From the NCBI GenBank assembly GCA_020629135.1, contig JAHDDX010000011.1, positions 1 to 47,083 of the forward strand: DNA of 47,083 nucleotides, read 5' to 3'. The stretch is from Hellea sp. (GTDB taxonomy: Bacteria > Pseudomonadota > Alphaproteobacteria > Caulobacterales > Maricaulaceae). The notes beneath the pieces are model-generated. The model was not told the DNA's origin, ran no database searches, and saw nothing but the letters and a program-made list of their open reading frames with translations. The position numbers and the translations under genes are program-made. Below are positions 1 to 8,311 of the stretch, in pieces (positions within the stretch are counted from its first letter, which is position 1; each line of letters starts with the position of its first letter).

Positions 1-22
1 CTGCGCCCCATACCCAAAAATG

Positions 23-51
23 TTTACAAAATATAGTACAGAATCTATAGC
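23..51 (+). promoter_or_regulatory. Promoter for the MscS-type channel gene
   Basis: A TTTACA box (23-28) and a TATAGC box (46-51) are separated by exactly 17 bases and lie just upstream of the channel gene. Transcription would begin near position 58. This supports the ATG at 74 as the start and argues against the in-frame ATG at 20, which lies upstream of the expected transcript. Confidence 0.5.
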
Positions 52-73
52 CCGTGGAAAAAAGAGAGGGACT

Positions 74-1702
74 ATGTCCAAAATGATGCAAATTTGGCGC
101 ATAATCTTATTATGCTTGGCAACCGCAATGCTGAGCGCGGCTCTAACAACGACCGGGTTGGCGCAGACGTCATCAGATAACCAAACGCAAGAGGCGGTGG
201 AAGAGAGCGTTGCCGCTGAGGTTCAAGAGGCAGCAAGCAAACCGAATGAAACCCAGACATCTGTAGAAGACGCTTTTGAGGCGCTGTCTGAGGCCGAGCG
301 CAATTTTTTAGAGGCCGCCAAAGCTGATGCAAAAGCTAAGCTTGAGTCCCAAAACCCTGAAGAAACCAGTATTGAGGACGTTACAGAGGCGCCAAAGAAC
401 AAGTTTACGGACCCTGTTCAACTCAAGGAAATGGCGCAGACCTGGTTGGCTAAAATTCTGGAATGGCTGACCAGCCTGCCATTTCTCGCTCAGATCGGCG
501 CCGTTATCTTGGCTGTTTTTCTCTCGCCGATTTTTGCAGGCGTCTTGAAAAAGAAAATTTTTCTATTTCATGAAAAACCAGCGGATGACGCCAAGCTGAA
601 AATTGTCCGTGACTATGTCTATCGGTCGGCCAATTTCCTACGCGCCTTCATGTTGGTCGCGCTTTTGGCGCTTTTTGCGCTGATCTTAAAAGCGGTCCCG
701 ACTTTTGGTGAGGACTGGTTGGTCAAGCTCGCACAGGGCGTGGCCGTTGTCTTCCTGCTTTATAAGGCGATCAAAGAATTTATTACGCATGATTTGTTCC
801 AGCGCATTGCTATCTGGACAATCATCCCGACGGCTTTGCTGGCCGTGTTTGGGTTCTTTGACAGTTTTATTGCCTTCCTGGGCAGCACGACCATTATGTC
901 GATGGGCGACACACCCATCACGCTGATGACGCTGATCAAGTTGGCAATATTTGGCGGCCTGTTTTTCTGGTTGGGAAATCTTTCCAATGACCGAGGACAA
1001 AACGCGATCCGGTCTCAAGAAAGTCTGGACGTCGCGACACGCGAAGTCGTCGCCAAAATGTTCCAGATCATATTATTTGTTATTCTGTTTGTTTTAATTC
1101 TGAGCTTTGCAGGTATTCCTCTCTCGGGCCTCGTCGTAATTTTTAGTGCGATTGGTCTGGGTATAGGTTTTGGTTTGCAACCTTTGGCCGCCAACTTTGT
1201 TTCGGGATTGATCATTCTTTTTGATCGGTCAGTCCGGAAAGGTGATTTCGTGGTTCTGCCTGATGGGCAAGAAGGATTTGTGGATGCCATAAATATGCGT
1301 TCGACCACGGTTGAAACCACGGACGGCAAAGATGTTATGGTCCCTAATACGACTTTTATTGAAGGGACTTATGAAAACTGGACTCATAAGGACCCGCGCC
1401 AGCGCTATGAAGTGCATTTTATGGTCGCCTATGACACCGATATTGATAAACTTGAAGATATTTTGATCCCGGAAATCGCGGCCTATGACAAGGTCTTGAT
1501 GGAGCCCGAAGAACCCGATTTGGAACTCCGTGAATTTGGCGATTTCGGTATTCATTTCGCCATTGAATTCTGGGTGTCTGGTATTGATGACGGCCCCAAT
1601 AAATTTACATCAGATTTGAATTTCATTGTTTGGCGGGCATTGAAAAAGAACGGCATCAAAATGCCGTTGCCGCAACGTGAAGTTCGAATGTTGAAGGACT
1701 AA
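74..1702 (+). CDS. MscS-family mechanosensitive ion channel
   Basis: This is an inner-membrane channel of the small-conductance mechanosensitive family, which releases solutes under hypo-osmotic stress. The ATG at 74 has a GAGAGG ribosome-binding site and starts a signal peptide (MSKMMQIWRIILLCLAT, ending near LAQT). Next come an acidic, Ala/Glu-rich probably periplasmic segment of about 100 residues and several hydrophobic helices. The conserved MscS pore and beta-domain follow: the glycine-rich pore helix GLGIGFGLQPLAANF, then FDRSVRKGDFV and the VMVPN motif before TTFIEGTYENWTH. At about 542 residues it is longer than minimal MscS (about 286) because of the extra N-terminal region. Its stop lies 3 bases from the stop of the convergent TadG-like gene. 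Confidence 0.93.
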   Translation: MSKMMQIWRIILLCLATAMLSAALTTTGLAQTSSDNQTQEAVEESVAAEVQEAASKPNETQTSVEDAFEALSEAERNFLEAAKADAKAKLESQNPEETSIEDVTEAPKNKFTDPVQLKEMAQTWLAKILEWLTSLPFLAQIGAVILAVFLSPIFAGVLKKKIFLFHEKPADDAKLKIVRDYVYRSANFLRAFMLVALLALFALILKAVPTFGEDWLVKLAQGVAVVFLLYKAIKEFITHDLFQRIAIWTIIPTALLAVFGFFDSFIAFLGSTTIMSMGDTPITLMTLIKLAIFGGLFFWLGNLSNDRGQNAIRSQESLDVATREVVAKMFQIILFVILFVLILSFAGIPLSGLVVIFSAIGLGIGFGLQPLAANFVSGLIILFDRSVRKGDFVVLPDGQEGFVDAINMRSTTVETTDGKDVMVPNTTFIEGTYENWTHKDPRQRYEVHFMVAYDTDIDKLEDILIPEIAAYDKVLMEPEEPDLELREFGDFGIHFAIEFWVSGIDDGPNKFTSDLNFIVWRALKKNGIKMPLPQREVRMLKD

Positions 1703-1705
1703 GCC

Positions 1706-3097
1706 TTATTCGATCAAGCGGGCGCCTTCATCAGACCTGGGAAGTAAAGGCGGGATGCCCCCTTTTTCGTGATCTACATTAACCTGCAAATTAGCTTTGC
1801 CGGCAATTTTGATCCGGTAGGCAATGAAGGATGTCGCCGGCGCCTGAGAGGCGACCGAGTTTGAACTGGTGATGATCAGTTCATGATGAGGGAAATAGGC
1901 CGTACCGATAATTTGCAGCCCACCACCCGAATTGATTTCTGATCTTGCTACGGCCCCTTTAGGGGGTTTGGTTTCCTGGCCACGAACATATTTTTTTAAG
2001 TCCAAATAGGCCTGCCAGAATACGATACCGGCGGTTAAACCTTCGGATGGCGCTCTTAGGCGTACGATCGCGCCGTGATCGATTTTCAGGCGATTCTTCT
2101 TACCCTTAAGGATAAAGGTAACGCCGTCGCCAACTACATTGGAGCTTTCGGTAAAATGTAAATCTCCCCAAACGTGATAAACGCCGGGTTTGAGACGGAC
2201 ATTGGCGCCTTTGATCTTGATGCCCTTACAATAAATTCCCGGGCTCATAGTAGCATTTGACGGGACGAGCTCTAATGCACCATTATTGCCGTTCCCATTA
2301 CCGTTACCGTTACCGTTACCGTTCCCGTTCCCGTTCCCATTCCCTTGAGCAAAGGCAATCTCTCCCCAATCGCCGGCAACTTCGTTCTCGCCACGGATTT
2401 CGATTTTCTTGTTTTCATCACATTTGTCGGCCGCTTCAGGTACGACAAGATCTTTGTAAGGGTCTTCCACGGGCCGGCAATTAGCTTTGACGTAAGGGTA
2501 GAAACTGCCCTGGCTGCCACCGCCTGTACAGAACGACTTAGCAGAAGGCGGGCGAGGCGTTGTAGAACGAAGCGCGATATTGTGTGTTGAATTGGCCTGA
2601 ACCGAACAGGCTGGTGAAACAAACTGAGCTGCGTCTTGAAATTCAATGGATTTGGGGCCTTTGGGGTCCAGGGCCAGAACGCAAATTACATCTTCCCGGG
2701 TTACAGTCGCTGACGCATTTTCTACGACACCGGCTTTATCTTTGCCGACTATGCCCGAAAACAGGGTCGGAATATGACTCTCCGCCACAAGATCTACGCG
2801 TTCAGGACCCGCTTTGACGTCGAGCTCCACCGGGAATTCTGACTTATAATTTTGATAAAACATTTCACGGGCATAGGCCTCGCGTTCAATTTCGTTCATC
2901 TGGGCCGGCATAACGGCAGCCAAGGCCGCAGCGTCAACGGCTGAAGCCAGCGCCGATCTTTGCGAGACCGCTCTTGACTGATCAACTGCATATCCGACCC
3001 CGATTAAGACCGGAATCGACAATATCGCCGTCATCAGCGCAAATTGACCGCTTGTATCGCGTCGCAGTCTTAATAACTGTTTCGACAATTTATACAT
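1706..3097 (-). CDS. TadG-like protein with (Gly-Asn)10 insert
   Basis: The N-terminus (RRDTSGQFALMTAILSIPVLIGVGYAVD) is a class typical of TadE/TadG-like pilus-assembly proteins: a short basic stretch, one membrane segment, and the rest exported. The 463-residue protein then has the TadG-like AVDAAALAAV helix and a cysteine-containing beta-rich region (NGIYCKGIKIKG-type segments resembling GTYCGGLTIDG in the next gene). Residues 252-271 are ten Gly-Asn dipeptides coded by a hexanucleotide repeat. It ends SDEGARLIE, matching its neighbour SDDGARLIE. The two are clearly a tandem duplication. No other tad/flp gene is present, so a role in pilus assembly is inference; a surface or envelope protein is equally possible. 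Confidence 0.75.
   Translation of the reverse strand: MYKLSKQLLRLRRDTSGQFALMTAILSIPVLIGVGYAVDQSRAVSQRSALASAVDAAALAAVMPAQMNEIEREAYAREMFYQNYKSEFPVELDVKAGPERVDLVAESHIPTLFSGIVGKDKAGVVENASATVTREDVICVLALDPKGPKSIEFQDAAQFVSPACSVQANSTHNIALRSTTPRPPSAKSFCTGGGSQGSFYPYVKANCRPVEDPYKDLVVPEAADKCDENKKIEIRGENEVAGDWGEIAFAQGNGNGNGNGNGNGNGNGNGNNGALELVPSNATMSPGIYCKGIKIKGANVRLKPGVYHVWGDLHFTESSNVVGDGVTFILKGKKNRLKIDHGAIVRLRAPSEGLTAGIVFWQAYLDLKKYVRGQETKPPKGAVARSEINSGGGLQIIGTAYFPHHELIITSSNSVASQAPATSFIAYRIKIAGKANLQVNVDHEKGGIPPLLPRSDEGARLIE
2285..2344. repeat. Hexanucleotide tandem repeat, 10 units
   Basis: Ten 6-bp units (CCGTTA or CCGTTC with variants, plus strand) lie inside the TadG-like gene and encode (Gly-Asn)10 on the minus strand. 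Unit size is a multiple of three, so slippage would change protein length without shifting the frame. Confidence 0.95.
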
Positions 3098-3223
3098 TTT
3101 CCCACCACAGCAACCCGTGTATGTCCGAAAATGACATCTACGTCTGAATATTGGGTTTCTAATTGAAGTTAGCGGTCTCTTAATAGGTAAGTCTCTTCGG
3201 ACCTGATTTTGGACTGATAGGCT

Positions 3224-4702
3224 TTATTCGATGAGCCGCGCACCGTCATCAGAGGTGGGCTCCATAGGCGGCAAGCCGGCCATAGCCGCATCAACGCGAA
3301 TATTGGCCTCAACATCATCAGAAAAGGTTACTTGATGAGCGATAAAGGATGTTGCCGGTGCACTGGCACCCAATTCGCTATCGCCAAAAACGTCGACCGC
3401 TTGCGTTGGAAAGTACAATGTGCCCACGACATTTAATGAACCGCCGCTATGTATAAGGTTTATGCCATTTGGATAGGTTGTCGAAAACGGATTTCGCACT
3501 TGATAAAAGGCAAGGCCGCGCATTTCACCTCTATTGGGGGCTTTCACATAAACATAGGATCCGGTTTCCACCGTTAAAACCGAATTTTGCCCGTTCATAA
3601 CAAATGAGACACCTTCAGCCCGCGCCGTCGCGCGATTTTTAAAGGTCAATGGGCCGTCTAACATCGTATATACGCCGGGCCTGAAAACGACGTTTTGACC
3701 ATCAATGGTCAAGCCTCCGCAATAGGTTCCAGGATTGAGCGTGAGCGAGTGCCCTGTATAGTTTTGCGATTCTTCGACGCTCAGGAGCTTATCATCATAA
3801 TCGTCAAGCAGTCGGTTAAATGTTCTCGGGCTCGCCCCTAGTTCGGTCAAGCGCGGCATCGGAACCCGGACATGGTGATGAGTTTGATCGGCCAAATGGG
3901 CATGGGTATGAGACCCATCGGCGCCATGACTGTGTTTATGGTTGTGTGATCCAGGTGGTCGCTCGCCTAAATCGTCCACATGAACGGGATTAAACATGCT
4001 GCCAGGCTTACAGGGGCCCGGCGCCGGGGGTTTACGGTTTACAAATGGGTCTGTAATTGCAGAGCACTGACTTCGAATATAGGGATCAAAGGGTCCGCTA
4101 GCGCCACCAACGGCGCAAAACGCTTTGGCCGAAGGCGTTGTCAATGAGTTGGATAGAATGGCCGTGTTGTGTGAAGAATTAGATTGTACGGAACAATTCT
4201 TAGCACTGAATTGAGTCCCTTCAATAAATCTGACACTTTCAGCCAAATCCGTGGCAAGCGCCAATACACATATAGTGTTGTTTTTGTCCATGACGGCGGT
4301 ACTGGACACTGAGACGTTCATATCGCCTTTTCCGGAAAGCTTTCCCATTGTGGAAGATACGGCACCCGTCGCGGTCATTTGCACCCGGTCTGTTGACGGA
4401 AACACTTCGAGATCTAATTTGGCAGCACCCGTATAATTCTCCAAAAACACTTGTTCGGCAAAGGCCTCGGTTTGTTCGCTCGATAGCTGTCGATTGGAAA
4501 CGGCCGCCAGAACGGCTGTATCCAGAGCGTTTTTGATTGATGCTTTATTGGCTGTCGCGTTTTGCAGATCGACCACTATGCTGGCACCGATAACCAATGG
4601 TACAGCCACAAGCGAAAACCAGACGGCAAAATGACCGTCGCGATTTGTTCGCAATTTATGGCATGTTTGCATCAGCTTTTTTGTCACCGATTTGCCCCAC
4701 AT
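3224..4702 (-). CDS. TadG-like protein with His-rich insert
   Basis: This paralogue of the preceding TadG-like protein is about 492 residues long. It shares the N-terminal membrane segment (GHFAVWFSLVAVPLVIGASIVVDL), the ICVLALA region, a Cys-containing beta-rich core (NPGTYCGGLTIDGQNVVF), the APATSFIA motif and the terminal DDGARLIE. Where its paralogue has the Gly-Asn repeat, this protein has a histidine-rich stretch at residues 253-278 with ten His (HNHKHSH, SHTHAH, HHH), which could bind metal. The ATG at 4702 is preferred over the TTG just before it, although no strong ribosome-binding site is seen. Membrane-anchored, mostly periplasmic location is inferred. Confidence 0.75.
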   Translation of the reverse strand: MWGKSVTKKLMQTCHKLRTNRDGHFAVWFSLVAVPLVIGASIVVDLQNATANKASIKNALDTAVLAAVSNRQLSSEQTEAFAEQVFLENYTGAAKLDLEVFPSTDRVQMTATGAVSSTMGKLSGKGDMNVSVSSTAVMDKNNTICVLALATDLAESVRFIEGTQFSAKNCSVQSNSSHNTAILSNSLTTPSAKAFCAVGGASGPFDPYIRSQCSAITDPFVNRKPPAPGPCKPGSMFNPVHVDDLGERPPGSHNHKHSHGADGSHTHAHLADQTHHHVRVPMPRLTELGASPRTFNRLLDDYDDKLLSVEESQNYTGHSLTLNPGTYCGGLTIDGQNVVFRPGVYTMLDGPLTFKNRATARAEGVSFVMNGQNSVLTVETGSYVYVKAPNRGEMRGLAFYQVRNPFSTTYPNGINLIHSGGSLNVVGTLYFPTQAVDVFGDSELGASAPATSFIAHQVTFSDDVEANIRVDAAMAGLPPMEPTSDDGARLIE

Positions 4703-4806
4703 CAATACTCATTTAACCAATGAATATTTTGGAATTGATCCACCATCGGAATAGGTTCATTCCGACCCCAGATATCAATCATCCTAACAATGTCGTAAGA
4801 AACTAT

Positions 4807-4882
4807 TTAAACACGGCGTTAACCGCCCGTAAATTTTGACAAGCATCGACGTGAATATCTAAGGATTTTAACCCCGCATTTA
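4807..4882. promoter_or_regulatory. Cluster of TTAA gapped motifs upstream of ftsK
   Basis: The 222-base divergent region between the second TadG-like gene and ftsK holds three gapped TTAA pairs: TTAA-N8-TTAA (4807-4822), TTAA-N7-TAAA (4819-4833) and TTAA-N7-TTTA (4868-4882). The CtrA consensus of alphaproteobacteria is TTAA-N7-TTAA, so two are 7/8 matches. Such AT-rich motifs also arise by chance; CtrA control is tentative. Confidence 0.3.
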
Positions 4883-4928
4883 CGCCTATCCTTCACAGTC
4901 TCTTAACGAATTTTATGAGTGAGGATAC

Positions 4929-7301
4929 ATGCCGCCCAGCGCCAATGCGGATTATGACGCCAATTATGCGCAGTCACTAATGGATGATCTGGATAATCCA
5001 TCATCTGGCACGTTTCGTCGGGCCGCTATGGCCCTGTTTTTGTGCGGTGTCGGGACCTTCGTGTTACTCGCTGTATTGTCTTATAACCCCTTTGACACAA
5101 CAGGGGATACGGCAGGGATTGGATCCACTCAAAATCTTGTGGGTGGACCGGGCGCGGGCCTGTCTAATTTCCTGATGCAGTTAATCGGTTGGAGCGCACT
5201 GGTTCTGGGTTTTCTGTGGTTGTTTTCTGGAGTCAAAGGAATTTTCCGTCCCGGACCCACGCTAGGACGTACAGATCGTTGGAAACGCAGAGGCCTTGCG
5301 CTTTCGACGGTTATGCTGGCTTCGATTACGTTATCTGCATTTCCAATCCCTCAGAACTGGCCCATGGCAACCGGGCTGGGCGGATGGATTGGCGATGGTA
5401 TATTTCTAAGCGTGCAAGGGTTTTTGGATCGATTTAATATTCCAATGTCGGGCGCCGTAATTGGACTGCTGACATTTCTGGGTTTCGCCTTTTGTCTGGG
5501 CCGTTATATCGGCGTGGTCAGCCGCGACCTATTAGATGTCTGGGATGCGGCTGGTCTGGTCTGGGCCACAATCCGTGTCTGGATTGACCGATTTGTGCAG
5601 TTTGTGCGTCGCCAGTTTCAACAAAGCTATGGGGCCGAAGTCGGCGCGGGCGACAGCCTGTTACGTGACCTGCCGGACGAGGCACCGGTAAAGCCCAAAT
5701 ATCGCCGGGCAAAGCCGGCAGCTAAAGCCCCTGCCCCGAAACCGGCCCCTAAGAAAAAGCCGCGCAAGCGAAAAGCCAAGGCGCCGGAATTTCATTTTCC
5801 AGAAGGCTCACAATTTGTGCTGCCGGGTCTCGACCTGTTAAAGACCCCGCCCGCCCGGAAATTACTTGCGGATGAAGGCGCGCTGCGACGGACCGCACAA
5901 AATCTGCATCAGGTTATGCAGGATTACGGCATTAAAGGCGAAATGGGTGACGTACGTCCTGGTCCCGTTGTGACGTTGTTTGAATTTGAACCGGCTCCCG
6001 GTGTCAAAAGTCAGCGCGTGATTAATCTTGCCCCAGATATTGCGCGAAATATGAGTGCCGAAAGCGCCCGGATTGCGGTCGTGCCCGGGCGAAATGCCAT
6101 GGGTGTCGAACTGCCAAATCGCAGACGCGAAACAGTCTGGTTGAAAGAAATGTTGTCTTCTGACGCTTATACCCACGCTGACGCAGCCCTGCCGTTGATA
6201 ATGGGCGAAGATATTGGCGGGACGCCTTTTATCGCCGATCTTTCAAAAATGCCGCATTTGCTCGTCGCGGGTACGACCGGTTCTGGTAAGTCGGTCGCGG
6301 TCAATGCCATGATTTTGTCGCTTATGTATAAGCTGACCCCCGATCAATGTAAGTTCATCATGATCGATCCGAAAATGTTGGAATTATCGGTTTATGACGG
6401 CGCGCCGCATTTGCTGGCCCCTGTGGTGACCGAACCCAAGAAGGCGGTTGTAGCCTTGAAATGGACGGTTCGGGAGATGGAAGACCGCTACCGGAAAATG
6501 TCTAAAATGGGCGTTCGCAACATGGCGGGCTATAATGAAAAAGTCAGTGAAGCCAAAGCGCGCGGCGAAGTGCTCACGCGAACGATAATGACTGGTTATG
6601 ACAAGGAAACCGGCGATCCGACCTATGAAACTGAAGAGCTCGACTTCGAACCCATGCCATTTATCGTCGTGATTATTGACGAAATGGCCGACTTGATGAT
6701 GGTGGCTGGTAAAGACATTGAAGGTGCCGTGCAGCGCCTGGCCCAAATGGCCCGAGCCGCTGGTATTCATATGATTATGGCAACCCAACGACCTTCCGTC
6801 GATGTTATCACGGGCACGATCAAAGCCAACTTCCCAACCCGCGTTTCGTTCCGGGTCGGCTCATCCATCGACAGTCGTACGATCCTTGGCGAGACAGGTG
6901 CCGAGCAATTGCTTGGCAATGGTGACATGTTGTTTATGGGGACGGGGCGTCCGCGTCGCTTGCATGGGCCTTTTGTTTCGGACGGCGAAGTCGAGAAAAT
7001 TGCGGCCTTTGTCAAAGCTCAGGGCACTCCAAGCTATCTCGAAGATATTACCGCGGAACCCGAAGAAGAAGCGGGCGGCGATCAAGCCGGTGGCGAGGAA
7101 GGCAATTCCTTGTTTGATCAAGCCGTGGCTATTGTTGCCCGGGACCGCAAAGCGAGCACGTCTTATATCCAGCGCCGTCTCAGCATTGGTTATAACCGGG
7201 CCGCCAATCTTATCGAACGTATGGAGACCGAAGGTATGATCGGACCCAGCGGCCCGGGGGGTAAGCGCGAAATATTCCTGCCAGAACATAACGCTTACTA
7301 A
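4929..7301 (+). CDS. ftsK: DNA translocase FtsK
   Basis: FtsK is a septum-anchored ATP-driven DNA pump that clears chromosome ends at division and acts with XerCD at dif. The 790-residue protein has an N-terminal block with about four membrane helices (residues 30-205), then a short Pro/Lys/Ala-rich linker (about 255-285, PKPAPKKKPRKRKAK) and the motor. The motor shows Walker A (AGTTGSGKSVAVN, near residue 445), IMIDPKMLELSVYDG, Walker B (VVIIDEMADLMM) and ATQRPSVDVITG. A winged-helix gamma domain ends the protein (ASTSYIQRRLSIGYNRAANLIERME). A GTGAGGA ribosome-binding site precedes the ATG. The linker is short compared with E. coli FtsK, as is usual in alphaproteobacteria. Confidence 0.97.
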   Translation: MPPSANADYDANYAQSLMDDLDNPSSGTFRRAAMALFLCGVGTFVLLAVLSYNPFDTTGDTAGIGSTQNLVGGPGAGLSNFLMQLIGWSALVLGFLWLFSGVKGIFRPGPTLGRTDRWKRRGLALSTVMLASITLSAFPIPQNWPMATGLGGWIGDGIFLSVQGFLDRFNIPMSGAVIGLLTFLGFAFCLGRYIGVVSRDLLDVWDAAGLVWATIRVWIDRFVQFVRRQFQQSYGAEVGAGDSLLRDLPDEAPVKPKYRRAKPAAKAPAPKPAPKKKPRKRKAKAPEFHFPEGSQFVLPGLDLLKTPPARKLLADEGALRRTAQNLHQVMQDYGIKGEMGDVRPGPVVTLFEFEPAPGVKSQRVINLAPDIARNMSAESARIAVVPGRNAMGVELPNRRRETVWLKEMLSSDAYTHADAALPLIMGEDIGGTPFIADLSKMPHLLVAGTTGSGKSVAVNAMILSLMYKLTPDQCKFIMIDPKMLELSVYDGAPHLLAPVVTEPKKAVVALKWTVREMEDRYRKMSKMGVRNMAGYNEKVSEAKARGEVLTRTIMTGYDKETGDPTYETEELDFEPMPFIVVIIDEMADLMMVAGKDIEGAVQRLAQMARAAGIHMIMATQRPSVDVITGTIKANFPTRVSFRVGSSIDSRTILGETGAEQLLGNGDMLFMGTGRPRRLHGPFVSDGEVEKIAAFVKAQGTPSYLEDITAEPEEEAGGDQAGGEEGNSLFDQAVAIVARDRKASTSYIQRRLSIGYNRAANLIERMETEGMIGPSGPGGKREIFLPEHNAY

Positions 7302-7343
7302 TTGTAATTATAAATCCAGACTTTCATTTTTTCAGAATTCTGC

Positions 7344-7439
7344 TATAACGGTATTTGCGGGGCTTCTCCGCCGGGGCGCTGAGTGACCGATTGTCCCCCA
7401 CTTCACAATTCGGTCTCAGCGTCCGTGCGCGCCCTTTTT
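7344..7439 (+). ncRNA. Candidate structured small RNA (or ftsK terminator)
   Basis: A TATAAC -10-like box (7344-7349) is followed by a hairpin GCGGGG/CTCCGC (about 7357-7371). Then comes a long imperfect hairpin in which CGCTGAG (7377-7383), ACCGA (7386-7390) and TTGT (7391-7394) pair with ACAA (7405-7408), TCGGT (7410-7414) and CTCAGCG (7415-7421). A T5 run ends the unit at 7435-7439. It fills most of the 197-base gap between ftsK and the next gene. No GGAA tetraloop or other SRP RNA signature was seen, and no known family is recognised. It may simply terminate ftsK transcription; a good -35 box is not evident. Confidence 0.4.
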
Positions 7440-7498
7440 CTAGAAAATTGAAATCATATGGATGGCTGATCCTCAAAAGGTCCGTTTGGGATAGTAAA

Positions 7499-8311
7499 AT
7501 GAGTGCAAATTTAATAGAACCGGAATACCGCCAAAAGGTTTTGCAAGAACTTCAGCAAATCGAACGGCGGCATGATGTCCGAATATTATTCGCCATTGAA
7601 AGTGGAAGTCGGGCCTGGGGTTTTCCGTCACCTGATAGCGACTATGATGCACGGTTTGTCTATGCGCGTCGCCCGGACTGGTATTTGTCCATCACTCCGG
7701 GGCGGGACGTGATTGAACTGCCGATTGATGATCTTTTGGATATTAATGGATGGGATATCAAAAAGGCGCTTGGACTATTGTTAAAACCAAACCCCGTTTT
7801 GCTGGAATGGCTCGACAGTCCAATCCGCTATATTTGGAATGACGTGGTATGTGATCCATTGGTCGGTTTTTCGCGCGAAATTTCCCACGCCACAGCGTGC
7901 CTGTATCATTATCGGAACCTGGGTATCCGGCAGTATAAGTTGCATCTGGAGGGAAAAGCTGACATCAAGCTCAAGAAACTGCTCTATGTTTTACGACCTG
8001 CCATGGCTGTACGCTGGGTACGCCTTAACCCCGAACGGTTTCCTCCGATGAACTTTCATGAGCTGATCGCTGGATGTGATCTGGATGCAGTTCTGCACGC
8101 CGAGATCGATGATATTCTCGAGCAGAAATCCAAAACCAAAGAGCTTGGCCTGTCTCCCGCCAGACCGGATATCAATGCCTTTTGTGAATCCGAGTTTGAA
8201 TGGGCCAAGGCCCATGCCAGCGACTTTACCAGTGATAAAAAGAACAAGCTCGAACCGGCAAATGTGCTGTTTCGGCAAATTCTTTCTAAGCTTTGGTCGG
8301 ATCAGGCCTAG
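7499..8311 (+). CDS. RlaP/COG3541-type predicted nucleotidyltransferase
   Basis: The product is about 270 residues with a polymerase-beta-type nucleotidyltransferase core near residues 30-55: the GS motif in SGSRAWGFPSPDSDYDARF followed by the metal-binding DxD (SDYD). The family (COG3541, RlaP) comprises predicted nucleotidyltransferases linked in some genomes to RNA repair; the substrate here is unknown. I start the protein at the ATG at 7499 because the preceding 48 in-frame codons are covered by the structured locus and the family begins near this point. It ends in a CTAG shared with the convergent PLP-enzyme gene. No RtcA/RtcB gene is nearby to suggest a repair operon. Confidence 0.8.
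   Translation: MSANLIEPEYRQKVLQELQQIERRHDVRILFAIESGSRAWGFPSPDSDYDARFVYARRPDWYLSITPGRDVIELPIDDLLDINGWDIKKALGLLLKPNPVLLEWLDSPIRYIWNDVVCDPLVGFSREISHATACLYHYRNLGIRQYKLHLEGKADIKLKKLLYVLRPAMAVRWVRLNPERFPPMNFHELIAGCDLDAVLHAEIDDILEQKSKTKELGLSPARPDINAFCESEFEWAKAHASDFTSDKKNKLEPANVLFRQILSKLWSDQA

Noticed and set aside
20..73. Upstream ATG start for the MscS channel
   Set aside because: It lies within the -35/-10 promoter region, and the ATG at 74 has a better ribosome-binding site and starts the signal peptide.
2285..2344. CRISPR-like or non-coding repeat
   Set aside because: Units are only 6 bp, contiguous and in frame, coding Gly-Asn; there are no spacers.
7355..7498. N-terminal extension of the RlaP-type protein
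   Set aside because: The stretch is occupied by strong RNA hairpins and a T-run, and the translated residues look random compared with the conserved family start after 7499.
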